64,000 nt of DNA, taken from assembly GCA_963281255.1 (NCBI GenBank), contig OY725506.1, forward strand, positions 1,159,001 to 1,223,000, given 5' to 3'. Positions 40,572 through 51,559 of this stretch are shown in pieces; the first letter of the stretch is position 1; each line of letters opens with the position of its first letter. Source of the DNA: Aphrocallistes beatrix (taxonomy: Eukaryota; Porifera; Hexactinellida; Sceptrulophora; Aphrocallistidae). The position numbers were made by a program, and so were the translations under genes. The notes below the pieces were generated by a model, which saw nothing but the letters and a program-made list of their open reading frames with translations, was not told the origin of the DNA and made no database searches.

Positions 40572-41431
40572 TAGTCTGTATATAAATTGTTTTCAAACAA
40601 TTTAATAGATTACTTACTAGATGCTGATTAATGATATTTTTTATTGCTTCACAATTGCTATGATTTATGCATCACAATTTGGAATCCGTTGGAAATCCTT
40701 CACGCAATATACGAGTAATGCGACACATCTGATAGTTTGTGAAACTATTTGAGTCTACTTGAACGCATTAACTTCCTCCATCACAAACCACACAGCATTA
40801 CACTCAAATGGAAACCTCCACATTTAACAGTTAGTGTCCCTCTCTAGATACGACACCTCGTACCTTCTGATCAGTAGCACAGGGGAGCAAAGGGGGACAT
40901 GACCCCCAAATAAAGTTATAAATTTGCTTTCTACTTTTTGTCTTGATTTTTACGCTTCAAATGAATGAATAATAAGATTAGATCAAAATTATTGCTCCAT
41001 AGATTGTTAGAATAGCTGTAGATCGGTATTTCAGTGTCTAAGATTTTAAAATGTTCGAACCCCTTATTTCCTCGCTTCTTGGACAGTAGAATTTAAGTTG
41101 CCCTCCTCCCCCCCCCCCCAAATTAAAATCTCTGGAGCCCCACTGCTTCTGATATTAATTTTATTTCCCTTTCATTCGCAAACTATTTCAATAGAATCAT
41201 TTACTCTTAAATTAAATTGATATATTACGTATAATATCATCGAATATTTCGGTGTAACTAGGTTCTGTTGCTGGTTCATATAATATTGATTAGGATGGTG
41301 CATCCTATACTTTTGTGTTTAAGCTGACCTATTCTGGGTAGGCAGATTCAACCTAGTAACATATCACGAACGAAAGAAATTGCATGAACGGAATTGATTC
41401 CAAACAAATATGAAAAAGCTGCATACTCCAG
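40572..41431. other. Convergent intergenic region
   Basis: Between the TSPO-like (+) and TRMT61A (-) genes. A C-rich remnant at about 40875-41150 (CAGTAGCACAGGGGAGC at one side, GGAGCCCCACTGCT at the other, a poly-C tract at 41107-41120) looks like a decayed hAT-like element similar to 18352-18508. Confidence 0.5.
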
Positions 41432-42295
41432 CTACGAAGAGTCCTTCAGATAGGACGCAGACAACAAGTACCCTGTGTGAGAGGCTGCAGATGTCTTATG
41501 CACCACCCCCAACACCTCTGTGCCCTCTTTCTTCGCCGCCTCCTCCTCCAGCTTAGCCTCAGTCAGCTGGACACGACACACCTGCAAGGGTTGGGACAGA
41601 CACTCGTGCATCTGCACATCCACGAACCCACCCCCTTCCAGGGCGGCGCATGTCTTCTGCACCTGCTCAATGCAGGGGGAAAACGACACCAGACGGTTGT
41701 AGCCTGGCGTGAAGACGCTAGGGCAGTGTGGGACGGCTTCCCACGGGCGCGGGAGGTCAAGGAACACCGCAGTGACCGCATTCTCCACCTCAAATCCGGT
41801 CCCACACACGTCCCGGCACTGACAGGTGACCACCCCACTGAGTCCGTGCTCTGAGAACTCGGCGCGAGCCTGCAGCACTCGCTCCTGGTGGAAGTCGAAG
41901 GTGTACAGGTGTCCTGTGGGCGCGATGGACCGCGCTATCGCGTGGGAGAGGGAGCCGGACCCCGTCCCGCTCTCACACACCCTGACCCCAGGTGCTAGGT
42001 CCAGGAGGGTGGTGATGAGGCTGATGTCTGGGGTGTAGAGGATCTGCGTTCTGTGAGGGAGGGCCAGCGTCCACAGCTCTGGAGTGGGGTGCAGAGCCCA
42101 CTTGTAGGACTTGCCTCGATGGGACCACACCTTGCTTCCGTACTCCTTCCCTAGCATGTCTGAGTGTAGGAACAGACCTCTGTTGCACTGCACTGCCTCC
42201 CCTGGCTGCACCTTGATGGGCTGGAGTCCGTCCTGGTCCAAGAGGATCACCGTGCTGTCCACCTTGATCTTAGGCTTGTACCCCTGGCTGTTCAT
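41432..42295 (-). CDS. TRMT61A: tRNA (adenine-58-N1) methyltransferase catalytic subunit
   Basis: Single-exon, 287 aa (human is 289), starting MNSQGYKPKIKVDSTVILLD. An N-terminal beta domain is followed by the Rossmann methyltransferase: HRTQILYTPDISLI (residues 81-94), SAM motif I ESGTGSGSLSHAI (108-120), TGHLYTFDFHQERV (127-140), and the catalytic-side VFLDLPRPWEAV (177-188), then FSPCIEQVQKTC. With TRMT6 it makes m1A58 in the T-loop of tRNAs, including initiator tRNA, in the nucleus. The motif set is complete and no break is seen. Confidence 0.96.
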   Translation of the reverse strand: MNSQGYKPKIKVDSTVILLDQDGLQPIKVQPGEAVQCNRGLFLHSDMLGKEYGSKVWSHRGKSYKWALHPTPELWTLALPHRTQILYTPDISLITTLLDLAPGVRVCESGTGSGSLSHAIARSIAPTGHLYTFDFHQERVLQARAEFSEHGLSGVVTCQCRDVCGTGFEVENAVTAVFLDLPRPWEAVPHCPSVFTPGYNRLVSFSPCIEQVQKTCAALEGGGFVDVQMHECLSQPLQVCRVQLTEAKLEEEAAKKEGTEVLGVVHKTSAASHTGYLLSASYLKDSS

Positions 42296-42644
42296 TTGTA
42301 AAGGGACTTGTAGGTTTATCTAATAAAGGGAAGCTATATAGGCATATTATAAATATTAATTTTTAATCTCTTCTTTTGATGGAAAAATCAAAAATGAATT
42401 TGTATTCCATATTTTGCAAACTTTCCACTTGAAAATACTCGCAGGGGGCTTTTTGGAATCTTGGGCTCAAAACATGAAATTTGGCATGTATTTTTCCTGA
42501 AATTTATTTTTTAAAATATACCTGTAATTTAACATTGACATACGTATATCCATATTTTCGCACCTTTTTTAATAGAGCTGCAATTTCGGATCGATAACAT
42601 ACCTTTCCTGCACTTAGATTATTTGAGAATCCTAGATACATCAA

Positions 42645-45600
42645 ATGGAAATGTCCAATCCTTCGAATTGGAAATGGAAGAGATCATTATCTTCCATTAC
42701 ATTCCTTTGGGTACGACTCTTCGGCTGGAAAGAATGGCTCAAACAATCTCCTATCACACTCGAAACTATTCCAAATTTACCATCAGAATTCGACACATCG
42801 TATCTCTATGCATGCTTTTCTCAAAACTGGAAAACTGAGCAATCTCGATTAGAATCTGGACAAGTCCCTCGGTTGTGGCTGGCTCTTGTTCTTGCCTTCC
42901 GTTTCACGTTATTATATGTAATTGTTATTGGTTCCTTGCTTCTCGGCTTCATATGTTCATCCTATTCCATTCTCATCTGGCTTATACAAGCACTGGAAGA
43001 TAGCCATCTCCCTGAATGGCATTTAATAGGAATAGCTTCCTTGCTCTGTTTCTGCGGTGTAGTATCTAGTTTTCTGTCTCATACGGTACAATATACTTCA
43101 AGTGTAGTCGGTATGAAATATCGCCATCTTTTAACAACCGCGATTTTCTACAAACTTCAAGCCATGTCTTTGTCTCAGGTGCAACAAATCTCTATTGGAA
43201 ATGTTCTAACCGTCATTAATTCTGACCTGTTTAAATTCGATGAATATTCCAACAGTGCGCCCTTCGTAATACTAGCTCCCATTGGCATTATCGTGGTGGC
43301 AGGTCTAGCTGTCAAAGAGATCGGTTGGATTGCCACAGTAATTATTCCATTATTTCTTCTACATATGTTCATCATAATTTATTTTGGTAACTTATTATCT
43401 GTTGTCTACAGAAAGAGCTTGAATTGGTCGGATAAGAGGAACAAACATCTGAAAGAATTTTTTGAAGGAATTTCTCTAATCAAATGCTTTGCTTGGGAGA
43501 ATGCAGTCGCTGCATCGATCAGAAGGATCAAAGGACATGAGTTGTCAATGATTCTCCAAAACTTTTTTATAAAAAGCCTCACTACTTCTCTGTACATTTT
43601 CTTTCCTCTGCTTATAATATTAATGATATGTTTGAGTATTTTTGTTTCCATCGGAGGAGAATTTACTTCAAGTCGAGTATTTGGATTCGCAGCTTACATG
43701 TTCTTATACTCTTATTTTTCTGATCAAATAAGTGATGGAGTGATAGGCATTAGTGAAATCAAGATCTGTATTAATCGAGTTCAAGTAATTTTACAAGCTC
43801 CGGATCGTGTAGCTCAAACATTCTTTTCAGGACATGAACTAACATCTCGCATCAAAGTATCTGGCCTAACAGCTGGCAAGGTTGTTGCTACTCTCGATCC
43901 TCACTCTTTTATTAATGATATTTCGTTTGATATGAGCAATGGAGACACATTGTCAGTGATTGGTAGAGTGGGATCAGGCAAATCCTCCCTCTTACTAAGC
44001 CTGGTCAATGAATTGGATATCATCAGTGGTGGATTTGAGGTGAATGGATCATGTGCCTATGTTCCCCAAGAACCATGGATAGTATCCACCAGCATACGAG
44101 ACAATATCACGTACGGGCGACCGTGGGATGAAGCGTGGTATAACAAAGTGGTTTCATCCTGTTGTCTCGAACTTGACCTCTCCCAACTTCCAGACGGGGA
44201 TCTGACTGTAGTTGGAGATCGAGGCATCACTCTGAGCGGGGGACAGAAGGCTCGGGTCAGTCTCGCGAGAGCAGTGTATGCTGACATGGATGTCTATCTC
44301 TTAGACGATCCTCTGAGTTCAGTGGATGCAGATGTTGCCTCTGAACTGTTTGCCATATTTACGACAGGAATTCTCTCTGGCAGGACTACACTATTAGTCA
44401 CTCACCAACTCCAGTTTGTGAAAAGGATGGATCGAATACTACTTCTTGAAGCTGGCAACCTCATAACTTATGGTAGTTTTTCAACCGTAATGGCTCATCC
44501 TGAGTTTGTACGATTCTCACACTTGATTCCTTATACCCAAGCTCAAACTACTATGACGTCACAAAATCATTATTCTGAGAATTCTAATAAACGCAATCTA
44601 GCATTAGCAGCTGTAACTGAAACAGCTTCACACACAGCTCACACTGACACCCTTCACCCTGAAGTATCAACTCAAGACCCCACACACGGTAATGTCTATA
44701 GTGATGATGTTCCTAAAGAGGAGATTACTCATTTTCAGAACATTTCCTTACTGGTGTATGGGAGATATTTCTGGAGTGGTGGAAATATCCTAGGAATATC
44801 CTTGATATTATTCCTCAATTTGGTAACTTTTTTCGGACTGATAGTGGGGAAGAATTACTACCTCGTTTGGTGGATAGACGCAAATGCACTTGAATCGAAT
44901 CTAACGAACACTACTCACTCAATGCTGCGTCTTACGGCTCAGGGTGTTCCGAACCCGCTCGTGTCTCTCTCATTTGCTGCGCGTATCTACGGTTTCATTG
45001 GACTTTGCATAGTCGTGAGTCTGCTACTGATCGCAAGCTCAGTCGCCTACACATGGATTCCCGCATTCGCCTCTTACAGACTTCACAATAGAATGCTGTG
45101 GAGTGTGTTGAGAGCTCCGAGCAGCTTCTTCTTCAAGAATTCAATTGGTTCTATCATGAACAGATTCGCTAAAGATATCTCAACAATGGACCATCTTTTG
45201 CCTCGATTTTATCTTCATTCCCTTTTTATCTTTTTCTATATACTATTTACATTTGTTGCCGCTCTTATGGTTCACTGGCTGACTGTTGTACCCTGCTTCT
45301 TGCTAATCGTGTTTTTAATAATTTATCGTTTCCAGTTGGTGAGGACTATTCGTCAGTTAAAACGGATCGAGTCTGCCGCTAAGAGTGACGTCATTTCCCA
45401 CTTTTCATCCACCCTCCACGGATTAACCACAATCCATTCCTTGAATTTGGAATCACATCAAATTCTGAAATTGTACTCTTATCAGAACAATCATTTGAAG
45501 TGTTGGCGCATTTTCTACGCGTACCTTCGTTTTTTTGTCTTTCAAGTCGATGTACTTGTCTCAGTGTATGGATTTATAGTGGCAGTGATTATTATTATTT

Positions 45601-46523
45601 TGAGAAACGATCTCTCACCTTTAGTATCTGCTTTCATCCTGTCGCAAGTATTCAGTTTGTTGGATCTTACCCAGTATTCAATAAGATTCAGCGCAGAAGT
45701 TGAAATGAACATGGTATCAGTGGAGAGGGTGCTTGACTATATCGATCTCCCTCAAGAAGCTCCTTTACACTCCAATCGCACATCACAGTTCCATGTGAGT
45801 AGAGGAGATGTCGAATTCAGAGATGTTGAATTGAGATATTCACCAGAACTCCCTCTCGTTTTGAAAGGTGTATCCTTCCAAGTTCGAGGAGGAGAGAAAG
45901 TAGGCATAGTGGGTAGGACAGGTTCTGGGAAGACCTCACTTCAGAATGCCCTTCTCAGACTGATTGAATTGTCTTCCGGTTCCATTTGTATTGATGGGGT
46001 AGATGTGAGGGAGCTGGGTCTCCATGAGTTGAGGAACCAGATCTCGATCATCCCTCAGGATCCTGTGCTGTTCAGTGGAGCTCTCAGGTTCGCACTGGAT
46101 CCGTTCTCTTCGTTCAGAGACGATCAGGTTTGGCAGGTGTTAGAGGAAGTGGAATTGGGTGAAAAGGTTAAAAAACTTGAAAGACAGCTGGAATTCTCTA
46201 TATCTGAGGGTGGATCCAATTTCAGCGTTGGTGAAAGACAGCTTCTGTGTCTAGCTCGAGCCATTCTGAAACAGAGCAGAATTCTAATGTTGGACGAGGC
46301 CACTTCTTACGTGGACACCATCACTGACAGCAAGATTCAGCACCTGTTGCAATCCAAGTTTGAGAACTGTACTGTGTTTACAATAGCTCATCGTATCCAT
46401 ACTGTGATGCAGTATGACTGGATTCTGGTGATGGAGAATGGAGAAATTGTTGAGTCTGGCTCTCCATCTAATTTGTTGGAAGATCCAACCACACAATTTT
46501 ATCGTTTAGCAAATATTTGTTAG
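42645..46523 (+). CDS. ABCC/MRP-type full ABC transporter
   Basis: Single-exon, 1292 aa, start MEMSNPSNWKWKRSLSS. Layout TMD1-NBD1-TMD2-NBD2 without an N-terminal TMD0, as in short ABCC proteins (ABCC4 type). NBD1: Walker A GRVGSGKSS (about 442-450), signature LSGGQKARVS (about 530), Walker B VYLLDDPLSSVD (about 550), with Asp at the catalytic-Glu position, the usual ABCC degenerate site. NBD2: GRTGSGKTS (about 1090), FSVGERQLLCLARAIL (about 1193), ILMLDEATSYVD (about 1213) with catalytic Glu. Q-loops (YVPQEPW, IIPQDPV) and H-loops (VTHQ, IAHR) are present. A His-rich linker (about 640-690) separates the halves. Role: ATP-driven export of organic anions or drug conjugates; substrate unknown. 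Confidence 0.95.
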   Translation: MEMSNPSNWKWKRSLSSITFLWVRLFGWKEWLKQSPITLETIPNLPSEFDTSYLYACFSQNWKTEQSRLESGQVPRLWLALVLAFRFTLLYVIVIGSLLLGFICSSYSILIWLIQALEDSHLPEWHLIGIASLLCFCGVVSSFLSHTVQYTSSVVGMKYRHLLTTAIFYKLQAMSLSQVQQISIGNVLTVINSDLFKFDEYSNSAPFVILAPIGIIVVAGLAVKEIGWIATVIIPLFLLHMFIIIYFGNLLSVVYRKSLNWSDKRNKHLKEFFEGISLIKCFAWENAVAASIRRIKGHELSMILQNFFIKSLTTSLYIFFPLLIILMICLSIFVSIGGEFTSSRVFGFAAYMFLYSYFSDQISDGVIGISEIKICINRVQVILQAPDRVAQTFFSGHELTSRIKVSGLTAGKVVATLDPHSFINDISFDMSNGDTLSVIGRVGSGKSSLLLSLVNELDIISGGFEVNGSCAYVPQEPWIVSTSIRDNITYGRPWDEAWYNKVVSSCCLELDLSQLPDGDLTVVGDRGITLSGGQKARVSLARAVYADMDVYLLDDPLSSVDADVASELFAIFTTGILSGRTTLLVTHQLQFVKRMDRILLLEAGNLITYGSFSTVMAHPEFVRFSHLIPYTQAQTTMTSQNHYSENSNKRNLALAAVTETASHTAHTDTLHPEVSTQDPTHGNVYSDDVPKEEITHFQNISLLVYGRYFWSGGNILGISLILFLNLVTFFGLIVGKNYYLVWWIDANALESNLTNTTHSMLRLTAQGVPNPLVSLSFAARIYGFIGLCIVVSLLLIASSVAYTWIPAFASYRLHNRMLWSVLRAPSSFFFKNSIGSIMNRFAKDISTMDHLLPRFYLHSLFIFFYILFTFVAALMVHWLTVVPCFLLIVFLIIYRFQLVRTIRQLKRIESAAKSDVISHFSSTLHGLTTIHSLNLESHQILKLYSYQNNHLKCWRIFYAYLRFFVFQVDVLVSVYGFIVAVIIIILRNDLSPLVSAFILSQVFSLLDLTQYSIRFSAEVEMNMVSVERVLDYIDLPQEAPLHSNRTSQFHVSRGDVEFRDVELRYSPELPLVLKGVSFQVRGGEKVGIVGRTGSGKTSLQNALLRLIELSSGSICIDGVDVRELGLHELRNQISIIPQDPVLFSGALRFALDPFSSFRDDQVWQVLEEVELGEKVKKLERQLEFSISEGGSNFSVGERQLLCLARAILKQSRILMLDEATSYVDTITDSKIQHLLQSKFENCTVFTIAHRIHTVMQYDWILVMENGEIVESGSPSNLLEDPTTQFYRLANIC

Positions 46524-47547
46524 GGCATATAGACATCTTAATTTTCAAAAATTCTTAATACATACTTATAGTTCTCTAATTCTTACCTGTATTTTAGAAC
46601 CATTTTTCAATTTCGATTCTTCCCGTTTTTTTGCGATTTTAACTTTAAAAGGCTATCTCCCAAACCTGTGGTTCTTATTCGGAGGAACGGAGTTCTTTGG
46701 TTGGGTTTGAATTACTGTAATTTCTACGATGTCCCTAAAACAATTTGTTCTCTAAAACTGTGGAGCTTACAGTAGATATTGGATATAGTGATAGTGACGG
46801 GGACAGGGAATTTTTGATCAAATTATCACTATATCCAATAAATTTAGTATGGAATGTCATCAACTGGGGCACCTCAAACCGAACAATATTATCTCTACGT
46901 ATATACGTACAATATATCACTATATTCGATATCTACTACTGTATATACAATGCACTTCCGAAAAACCGGGGCACATTCGGGAAATATGGTCGCATACCAC
47001 ACAAATGACTCGGAACCCGGACCGCGTTTGATGATATTTTTCTTAATGAAATATCATTTTTTGTGCAAATATTTATTTAATTAATCGCGTCTTTTTAGGT
47101 AACTCAGGTAGTAGGTGTGCTAGGTAGAAGTGGCACATGCTACCAAGTCAAAACAAATGATATATGTGCCTCCATATCATTTTATGGTCCAATAATGCTA
47201 GTTAATGCGTATTGTAATGTTTAAAATTAATTAACACAAATTTATCGATGGCCAAATACTAGACGCTCACAAGGTAGTAATGTACTACAGTCAAGCCTCT
47301 CTATATTGAACACCTTCGGAACCCGAGTTTTTGTTCAGTATATCGGTGTTCATGAACCAGAGGTTCATCTTGATTGAGATATAAAGTAGGTAGAACTCCC
47401 ATGATACGTAACACGCGGTTATATTTCTTCACTTTTAACTAAAGCTGCCCCCAATGCAATTATGTTATATAATCTATTATCCTGAGTTTGCATGTACATA
47501 GTTCTAATATAGAGCTGTTGCCATTGCAAGCACACACACGCACACAC
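46524..47547. other. Intergenic with MITE and solo transposon end
   Basis: Contains the MITE at 46770-46941 and, at 47296, a CAGTCAAGCCTCTCTATATT sequence resembling a pogo-like terminus without a partner. The short open frames here lie over these repeats. Confidence 0.55.
46770..46941. mobile_element. TA-flanked MITE, CAGTAGATATTGGATATAGT family, copy 1
   Basis: 172 bp with inverted ends (CAGTAGATATTGGATATAGT and the complement of ATATTCGATATCTACTACTG), TA on both sides. An inner inverted repeat TATAGTGATA/TATCACTATA makes a nested hairpin. A second family member is at 63028-63117. Confidence 0.8.
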
Positions 47548-48252
47548 ATGCAGCAGCCACCTGGAGCTTCAGGGCTCAACCACACCCCTCAAGGCGAAAA
47601 GGAGCACCAGCATGAGGGGGCAGCTCTCCACCCGAACCACCTCGAGCCACCCATACCGCCTCCCTCCGTCATCTTACCAGACATGTGCTACTACTGCTTC
47701 GACGTTTTAATCGCATACCTCTACAACCAGGAAGCGGGCTACCTGCCCGCGTTCACGAATGCACCCTACCCACTATTCATCACATGGAAGATCGGCCGGG
47801 ACAGGAAACTGAGGGGGTGCATTGGTACCTTCGATCCCCTCCCTCTACACAGGGGACTCAGGGACTACGCCATCAAGTCCTCAATGGAGGACAGCCGCTT
47901 CCAGCCCGTCACTCTCCCAGAAGTCTCCAAGCTAGACTGCGCCGTTTCTCTCCTGCTGAACTTCTGTCCAGGACAAGACTGCTATGATTGGGAGGTCGGA
48001 GTGCACGGAATCACCATAGAGTTCTCAGACCAGAATAAGAAGCGACTGAAGGCGACCTACCTCCCCGAGGTGGCATTAGAACAGGGCTGGAGCAAGGAGG
48101 AGACACTCAACTCTCTCTTGAGGAAGGCAGGGCTAAAAGGACCTGTCACTAAGCAGGTGATGGACTCGATTTCTCTCGTACGCTATCAGACGGAGAAACA
48201 GCGCGTATCCTACCGTGAGTACATCGACTTGTGGTACAATAGAAATATCTAG
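47548..48252 (+). CDS. AMMECR1: AMMECR1 family protein
   Basis: About 234 aa from the ATG at 47548 (MQQPPGASGLNHT); the frame is open 20 codons further upstream without an ATG. A Pro/His-rich leader (about 1-44) is followed by the AMMECR1 domain: YCFDVLIAYLYNQE, the invariant LRGCIGT (88-94), LRDYAIKSSMEDSRFQPVT, VSLLLNF, DWEVGVHGITIEF, ATYLPEVALEQGWSKEETL, SLLRKAGLKGPV. This intracellular domain is conserved from archaea to humans; its biochemical activity is unknown, though LRGCIGT looks like an active-site or ligand motif. Human AMMECR1 has a similar disordered leader. Confidence 0.93.
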   Translation: MQQPPGASGLNHTPQGEKEHQHEGAALHPNHLEPPIPPPSVILPDMCYYCFDVLIAYLYNQEAGYLPAFTNAPYPLFITWKIGRDRKLRGCIGTFDPLPLHRGLRDYAIKSSMEDSRFQPVTLPEVSKLDCAVSLLLNFCPGQDCYDWEVGVHGITIEFSDQNKKRLKATYLPEVALEQGWSKEETLNSLLRKAGLKGPVTKQVMDSISLVRYQTEKQRVSYREYIDLWYNRNI

Positions 48253-48959
48253 AGGGTGTTCTCAGTTCTAGTAGAAGTCAGACTCCCTTGTCTCTATTTT
48301 AATGGAACTGAATTGTAGCAGTTTGGGTGTATACTAATACTATGTCACATCATCATATATTGAGATTAAAGCATTGCAATAACTTATTTTATGAAACATC
48401 TTTCCCATAGTCATAACATGCAGGGTACCTTTGTTAGGACAGAGATATCGTATCTTGTTCTATACGTAGATTAATGCTAGGATTTTCTAAATTGACTAAA
48501 TTGACGGGAAATGGACAAATCCCAACTCTACCAACCTTCGCCAATGCAAATGGGAAGTTTTCCGAATATTTGCTGAAGTAAGGTTTCCTCATCCATTAAT
48601 TGAACCATTTGATGAAACTAGTTTGCTTTCGATCTCCTTAAGAATCCAGGACTTGTTTCATTTGAATGATTTTCTGACCAAGTGATTAGAACCTTAAAAC
48701 TAGACGGCAGCATTGGAGCTTTTATTTCCCTTTTCTATTTACGTAAATTGGTAACATTACTTAAGCAAATAATTTTACTTTCCATAATAGTGCATGAAAG
48801 TTATTATTCAAGATTTGTTTGACCCAGTAATTGTCTAGTTTTTGGACAATATTATATCCATGAAAATCAAGTTGAAAGCTAATAATATCAAAGCAGAATT
48901 TTTCCATAAATAGTGAATTTAACCAAATTGAATTCAGTACATCAAATAAGAACATCAAA
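48253..48959. other. Intergenic; start of duplicated segment
   Basis: The 3' flank of AMMECR1. From about 48570 onward the sequence matches the reverse complement of the region ending at about 59756, marking the outer edge of the duplicated cassette. Confidence 0.6.
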
Positions 48960-50084
48960 ATGCAAGGAGACTTGATTGTATTTACTCTCTTTTCTATTTC
49001 CATAACAATAATCAGTTTGACTTGGATTGTTATAATCTCCAAACATTTATTTCGGTCAGTCGCAAGCTATCGACAGAACAAAAGAATTTTTTTTCCAGAT
49101 GAGAGAATTCGTGCAAGAAACCAATACAACTTAGAGACACACATCGTGAAGTACATACTCTTGTTAATTCTGATTTGTCTTGAGTTATCTGGGCCCATCT
49201 CTGGAACTATTTACTATTTCAATACGATTGGTCACGATGCATGGTACTATACAATTGATTCAAACTACACTGTATCATCACCAGAAGATTGTACAACGAA
49301 CAAATTGCTCGTAGAATTGTTTATTTCACAGAATCAATGTAGTCAATCCTGTAATAGCTGGGATCTAATTTTCATTTGGTATATCGCTTCTGGAGTATGC
49401 TTTTTCATCACCACCTTATCCATACTCTGTCGCTATCTCTCTGCTCGCTATCTGAATCATCCATACAAGAGAATTGTGGGGTATTATGCTATATGGCTGT
49501 GCATTCAGTTTATACTCTTCCTCCCTGCTCTCTCTAAGCACACTCTGGGATTGGCCTATATTGCCTTTCTGATTATAAGCTGCGTGGACTGGATACTACT
49601 CATTAAAGACACAAAAAGATTGAAGAACACTTTAGAAGGACATGTGAAAGAATTGCAACTTCATGGTAGCAAAGAGAGGTATAACCGTGAGAGAAAGTTG
49701 TACGTTGGATACCGCATAAGCATCATATTCCTGTTGTCATCATTGTTCTTTCTTCTGCTAGCGGTAGCATTGCATAATGTAGTCCATTGCTTAGCCACTG
49801 CTCTGAGTAACAAGTGTGTTCTGCATTTCATGACGAATACACAGACAATAGACAGAATACGTGAGGTCTATGCGATGTGTTTCCGTGTACTCTATACCTT
49901 GAACAGCGTGCTCCTATCTGTCTACTACATTCTGTTAGTTCTCCCACTGCATCTAGCTACCATCGTATCTTGTCTTGTTTACTGCTATAAGCAGCGCAGA
50001 GGTGTTAAGAAGGAGTATCTGAGATATAATTATGAAATTATGCAGACTTTGATAGAGAAACGGAGACAACGCAGAATGAAATGA
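48960..50084 (+). CDS. Orphan seven-transmembrane-like protein, copy A
   Basis: Single-exon, 374 aa, start MQGDLIVFTLFSISITIISL. About seven hydrophobic segments: 5-27, 62-88, 134-157, 172-190, 196-216, 249-279, 311-345. The loop between segments 2 and 3 (about 89-133) has NYT (glycosylation site) and clustered Cys (QCSQSC). The C-terminus is strongly basic (EKRRQRRMK). No DRY, NPxxY or other recognised receptor or transporter motif was found, so the function is unknown. It is 97% identical to the copy at 58233-59357 (10 of 374 residues differ). Both copies are open, so both may be functional. Confidence 0.8.
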   Translation: MQGDLIVFTLFSISITIISLTWIVIISKHLFRSVASYRQNKRIFFPDERIRARNQYNLETHIVKYILLLILICLELSGPISGTIYYFNTIGHDAWYYTIDSNYTVSSPEDCTTNKLLVELFISQNQCSQSCNSWDLIFIWYIASGVCFFITTLSILCRYLSARYLNHPYKRIVGYYAIWLCIQFILFLPALSKHTLGLAYIAFLIISCVDWILLIKDTKRLKNTLEGHVKELQLHGSKERYNRERKLYVGYRISIIFLLSSLFFLLLAVALHNVVHCLATALSNKCVLHFMTNTQTIDRIREVYAMCFRVLYTLNSVLLSVYYILLVLPLHLATIVSCLVYCYKQRRGVKKEYLRYNYEIMQTLIEKRRQRRMK

Positions 50085-51271
50085 ATATCTACTACTTTTG
50101 TTAAATCACTATTGCTACTAAATTTCGTGATAAATAACCCATTTCAAATAATAATAATAATCCAAAATTGAAACTTAGCATTGCATGAAGTAAAATTATA
50201 TTTTGATTAAAATGGTACTGACATTCAAGTTGTGCAATGGCTACTCGTGGCTCGCAAATGTTTACTAAAAATGTGTTATGGTATTATTATTACTTTACAT
50301 GCACTCTTGGCGGATCTACTAGGTCAGTGGTTCCCAACCTGGGGTCCATGGACCCCCTTAGTGGTCCACAGAAGATATCAGGGGGTCTACAGGGTTCGAA
50401 ATTTTGTATTACGGTTAATGGGAGGGGTCCACAGAATATATAAATATTGCTATAGGGGATCCAGGAACAAAAAAGGTTGAAAAGCGCTGTATTTAGTGAT
50501 ACCCAATGCATTGTGTGTACTCCAGCAGTGTGCTCCTTTAAATAAAATTGTTCTCACAATATCCCCAGATATTCTAAGAAAGAATTTTTCTCCATGTTTC
50601 CTCACTGAAATTAAAATGTATTTATTAAATATGAATTAGAGGGTTTATTTTTTAAAAGAGAGTGACACTCAAGTATCACTAGTATTCAAATTTTCCACCT
50701 TTTCTATATTGTTGAGAAATTTGAAACAGTTTCGTTGTATAACCAACCCATCATTTTTGCAATTTTTCGAGTATTTCAAACGAGCGCATGGAGGTAGCGC
50801 TTAATGTTCTGTATACCTAACTGATTATAAAATGACTTAATTTAATTTGGGACCCAAGTCTAAATATGTAATCGAGCTGGCGACCTTGATTAAAACAAAA
50901 CCATATTGTTCTTTATAGAAAATTGTTGATGTTTTTCATCGAACTGGATGACATGGCATATGATGTCTTGTTAATCCATCTTAGCTAAACCCACAAAGCT
51001 ATGTTGACACAATTTTCAATGCTGATGCCAGTATTTAATTTGAAGAATTTAACTTTAATCTTTCCTCTTTCAATGTTTTTCAAAATTGAAATCATTCTTA
51101 CCTAATGCAAAATTATGATTTATAGATATTTTTATGAATTATATAGAGATAGGATAACAATTATGCCTCCACTCCAACAGCAACCCGGGCATATAAATAG
51201 CAAGTAGTGGGTATAAATATTAAAATTGATTAATTAATAAACATCCAGCAATGCATAAAAATTCATGTAAT
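50085..51271. other. Intergenic within copy A
   Basis: Mostly alignable with 56482-58232 in reverse orientation. Contains the hAT-like MITE. No gene is seen. Confidence 0.6.
50325..50489. mobile_element. hAT-like MITE inserted after the duplication
   Basis: 165 bp starting CAGTGGTTCCCAACCTGGGG and ending GGTTGAAAAGCGCTG, an imperfect inverse. Flanks TACTAGGT and TATTTAGT look like a decayed 8-bp duplication. The equivalent place in copy B (about 58010-58018 on the opposite strand) reads through without the insert, so this insertion postdates the duplication. Confidence 0.85.
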
Positions 51272-51559
51272 TCAGCATGTGATGTATGAAGGAGGGTCTT
51301 CATTAGAATTGACTGGGCTAGAGCGAGGTAGTTCAAGGTAGGAAGGAGGTAAATCCTCTTTTATAACTGGATCTATTGATCTATGCAGACCTTCACTTGA
51401 TTCAACTTGCCTCGATGTTGATCTTTGAAGCACTTTGGCGGAATAAAAGCAACAACATGTAGCTAAAGCAATTAGTAAACACACAATGGAGACATATGGT
51501 AATAAAAGAGCGACTGAAAATATGAAAGTACTGGGAATTAGATCTGAAATTGTTGCCAT
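51272..51559 (-). CDS. Small single-TM protein with two PPxY motifs, copy A
   Basis: 95 aa, ATG at 51559 (MATISDLIPSTFIFSVALLL). One TM helix at about 10-34 followed by a palmitoylation-type Cys cluster (ATCCCFYSAK), then a hydrophilic tail with LPPSYLEL and DPPSYITC. PPxY motifs bind WW domains, most often of Nedd4-family ubiquitin ligases, so an adaptor at a membrane is a reasonable inference. Copy B at 56212-56481 has 89 aa and is otherwise nearly identical, including the tail. No named family recognised. Confidence 0.78.
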   Translation of the reverse strand: MATISDLIPSTFIFSVALLLPYVSIVCLLIALATCCCFYSAKVLQRSTSRQVESSEGLHRSIDPVIKEDLPPSYLELPRSSPVNSNEDPPSYITC

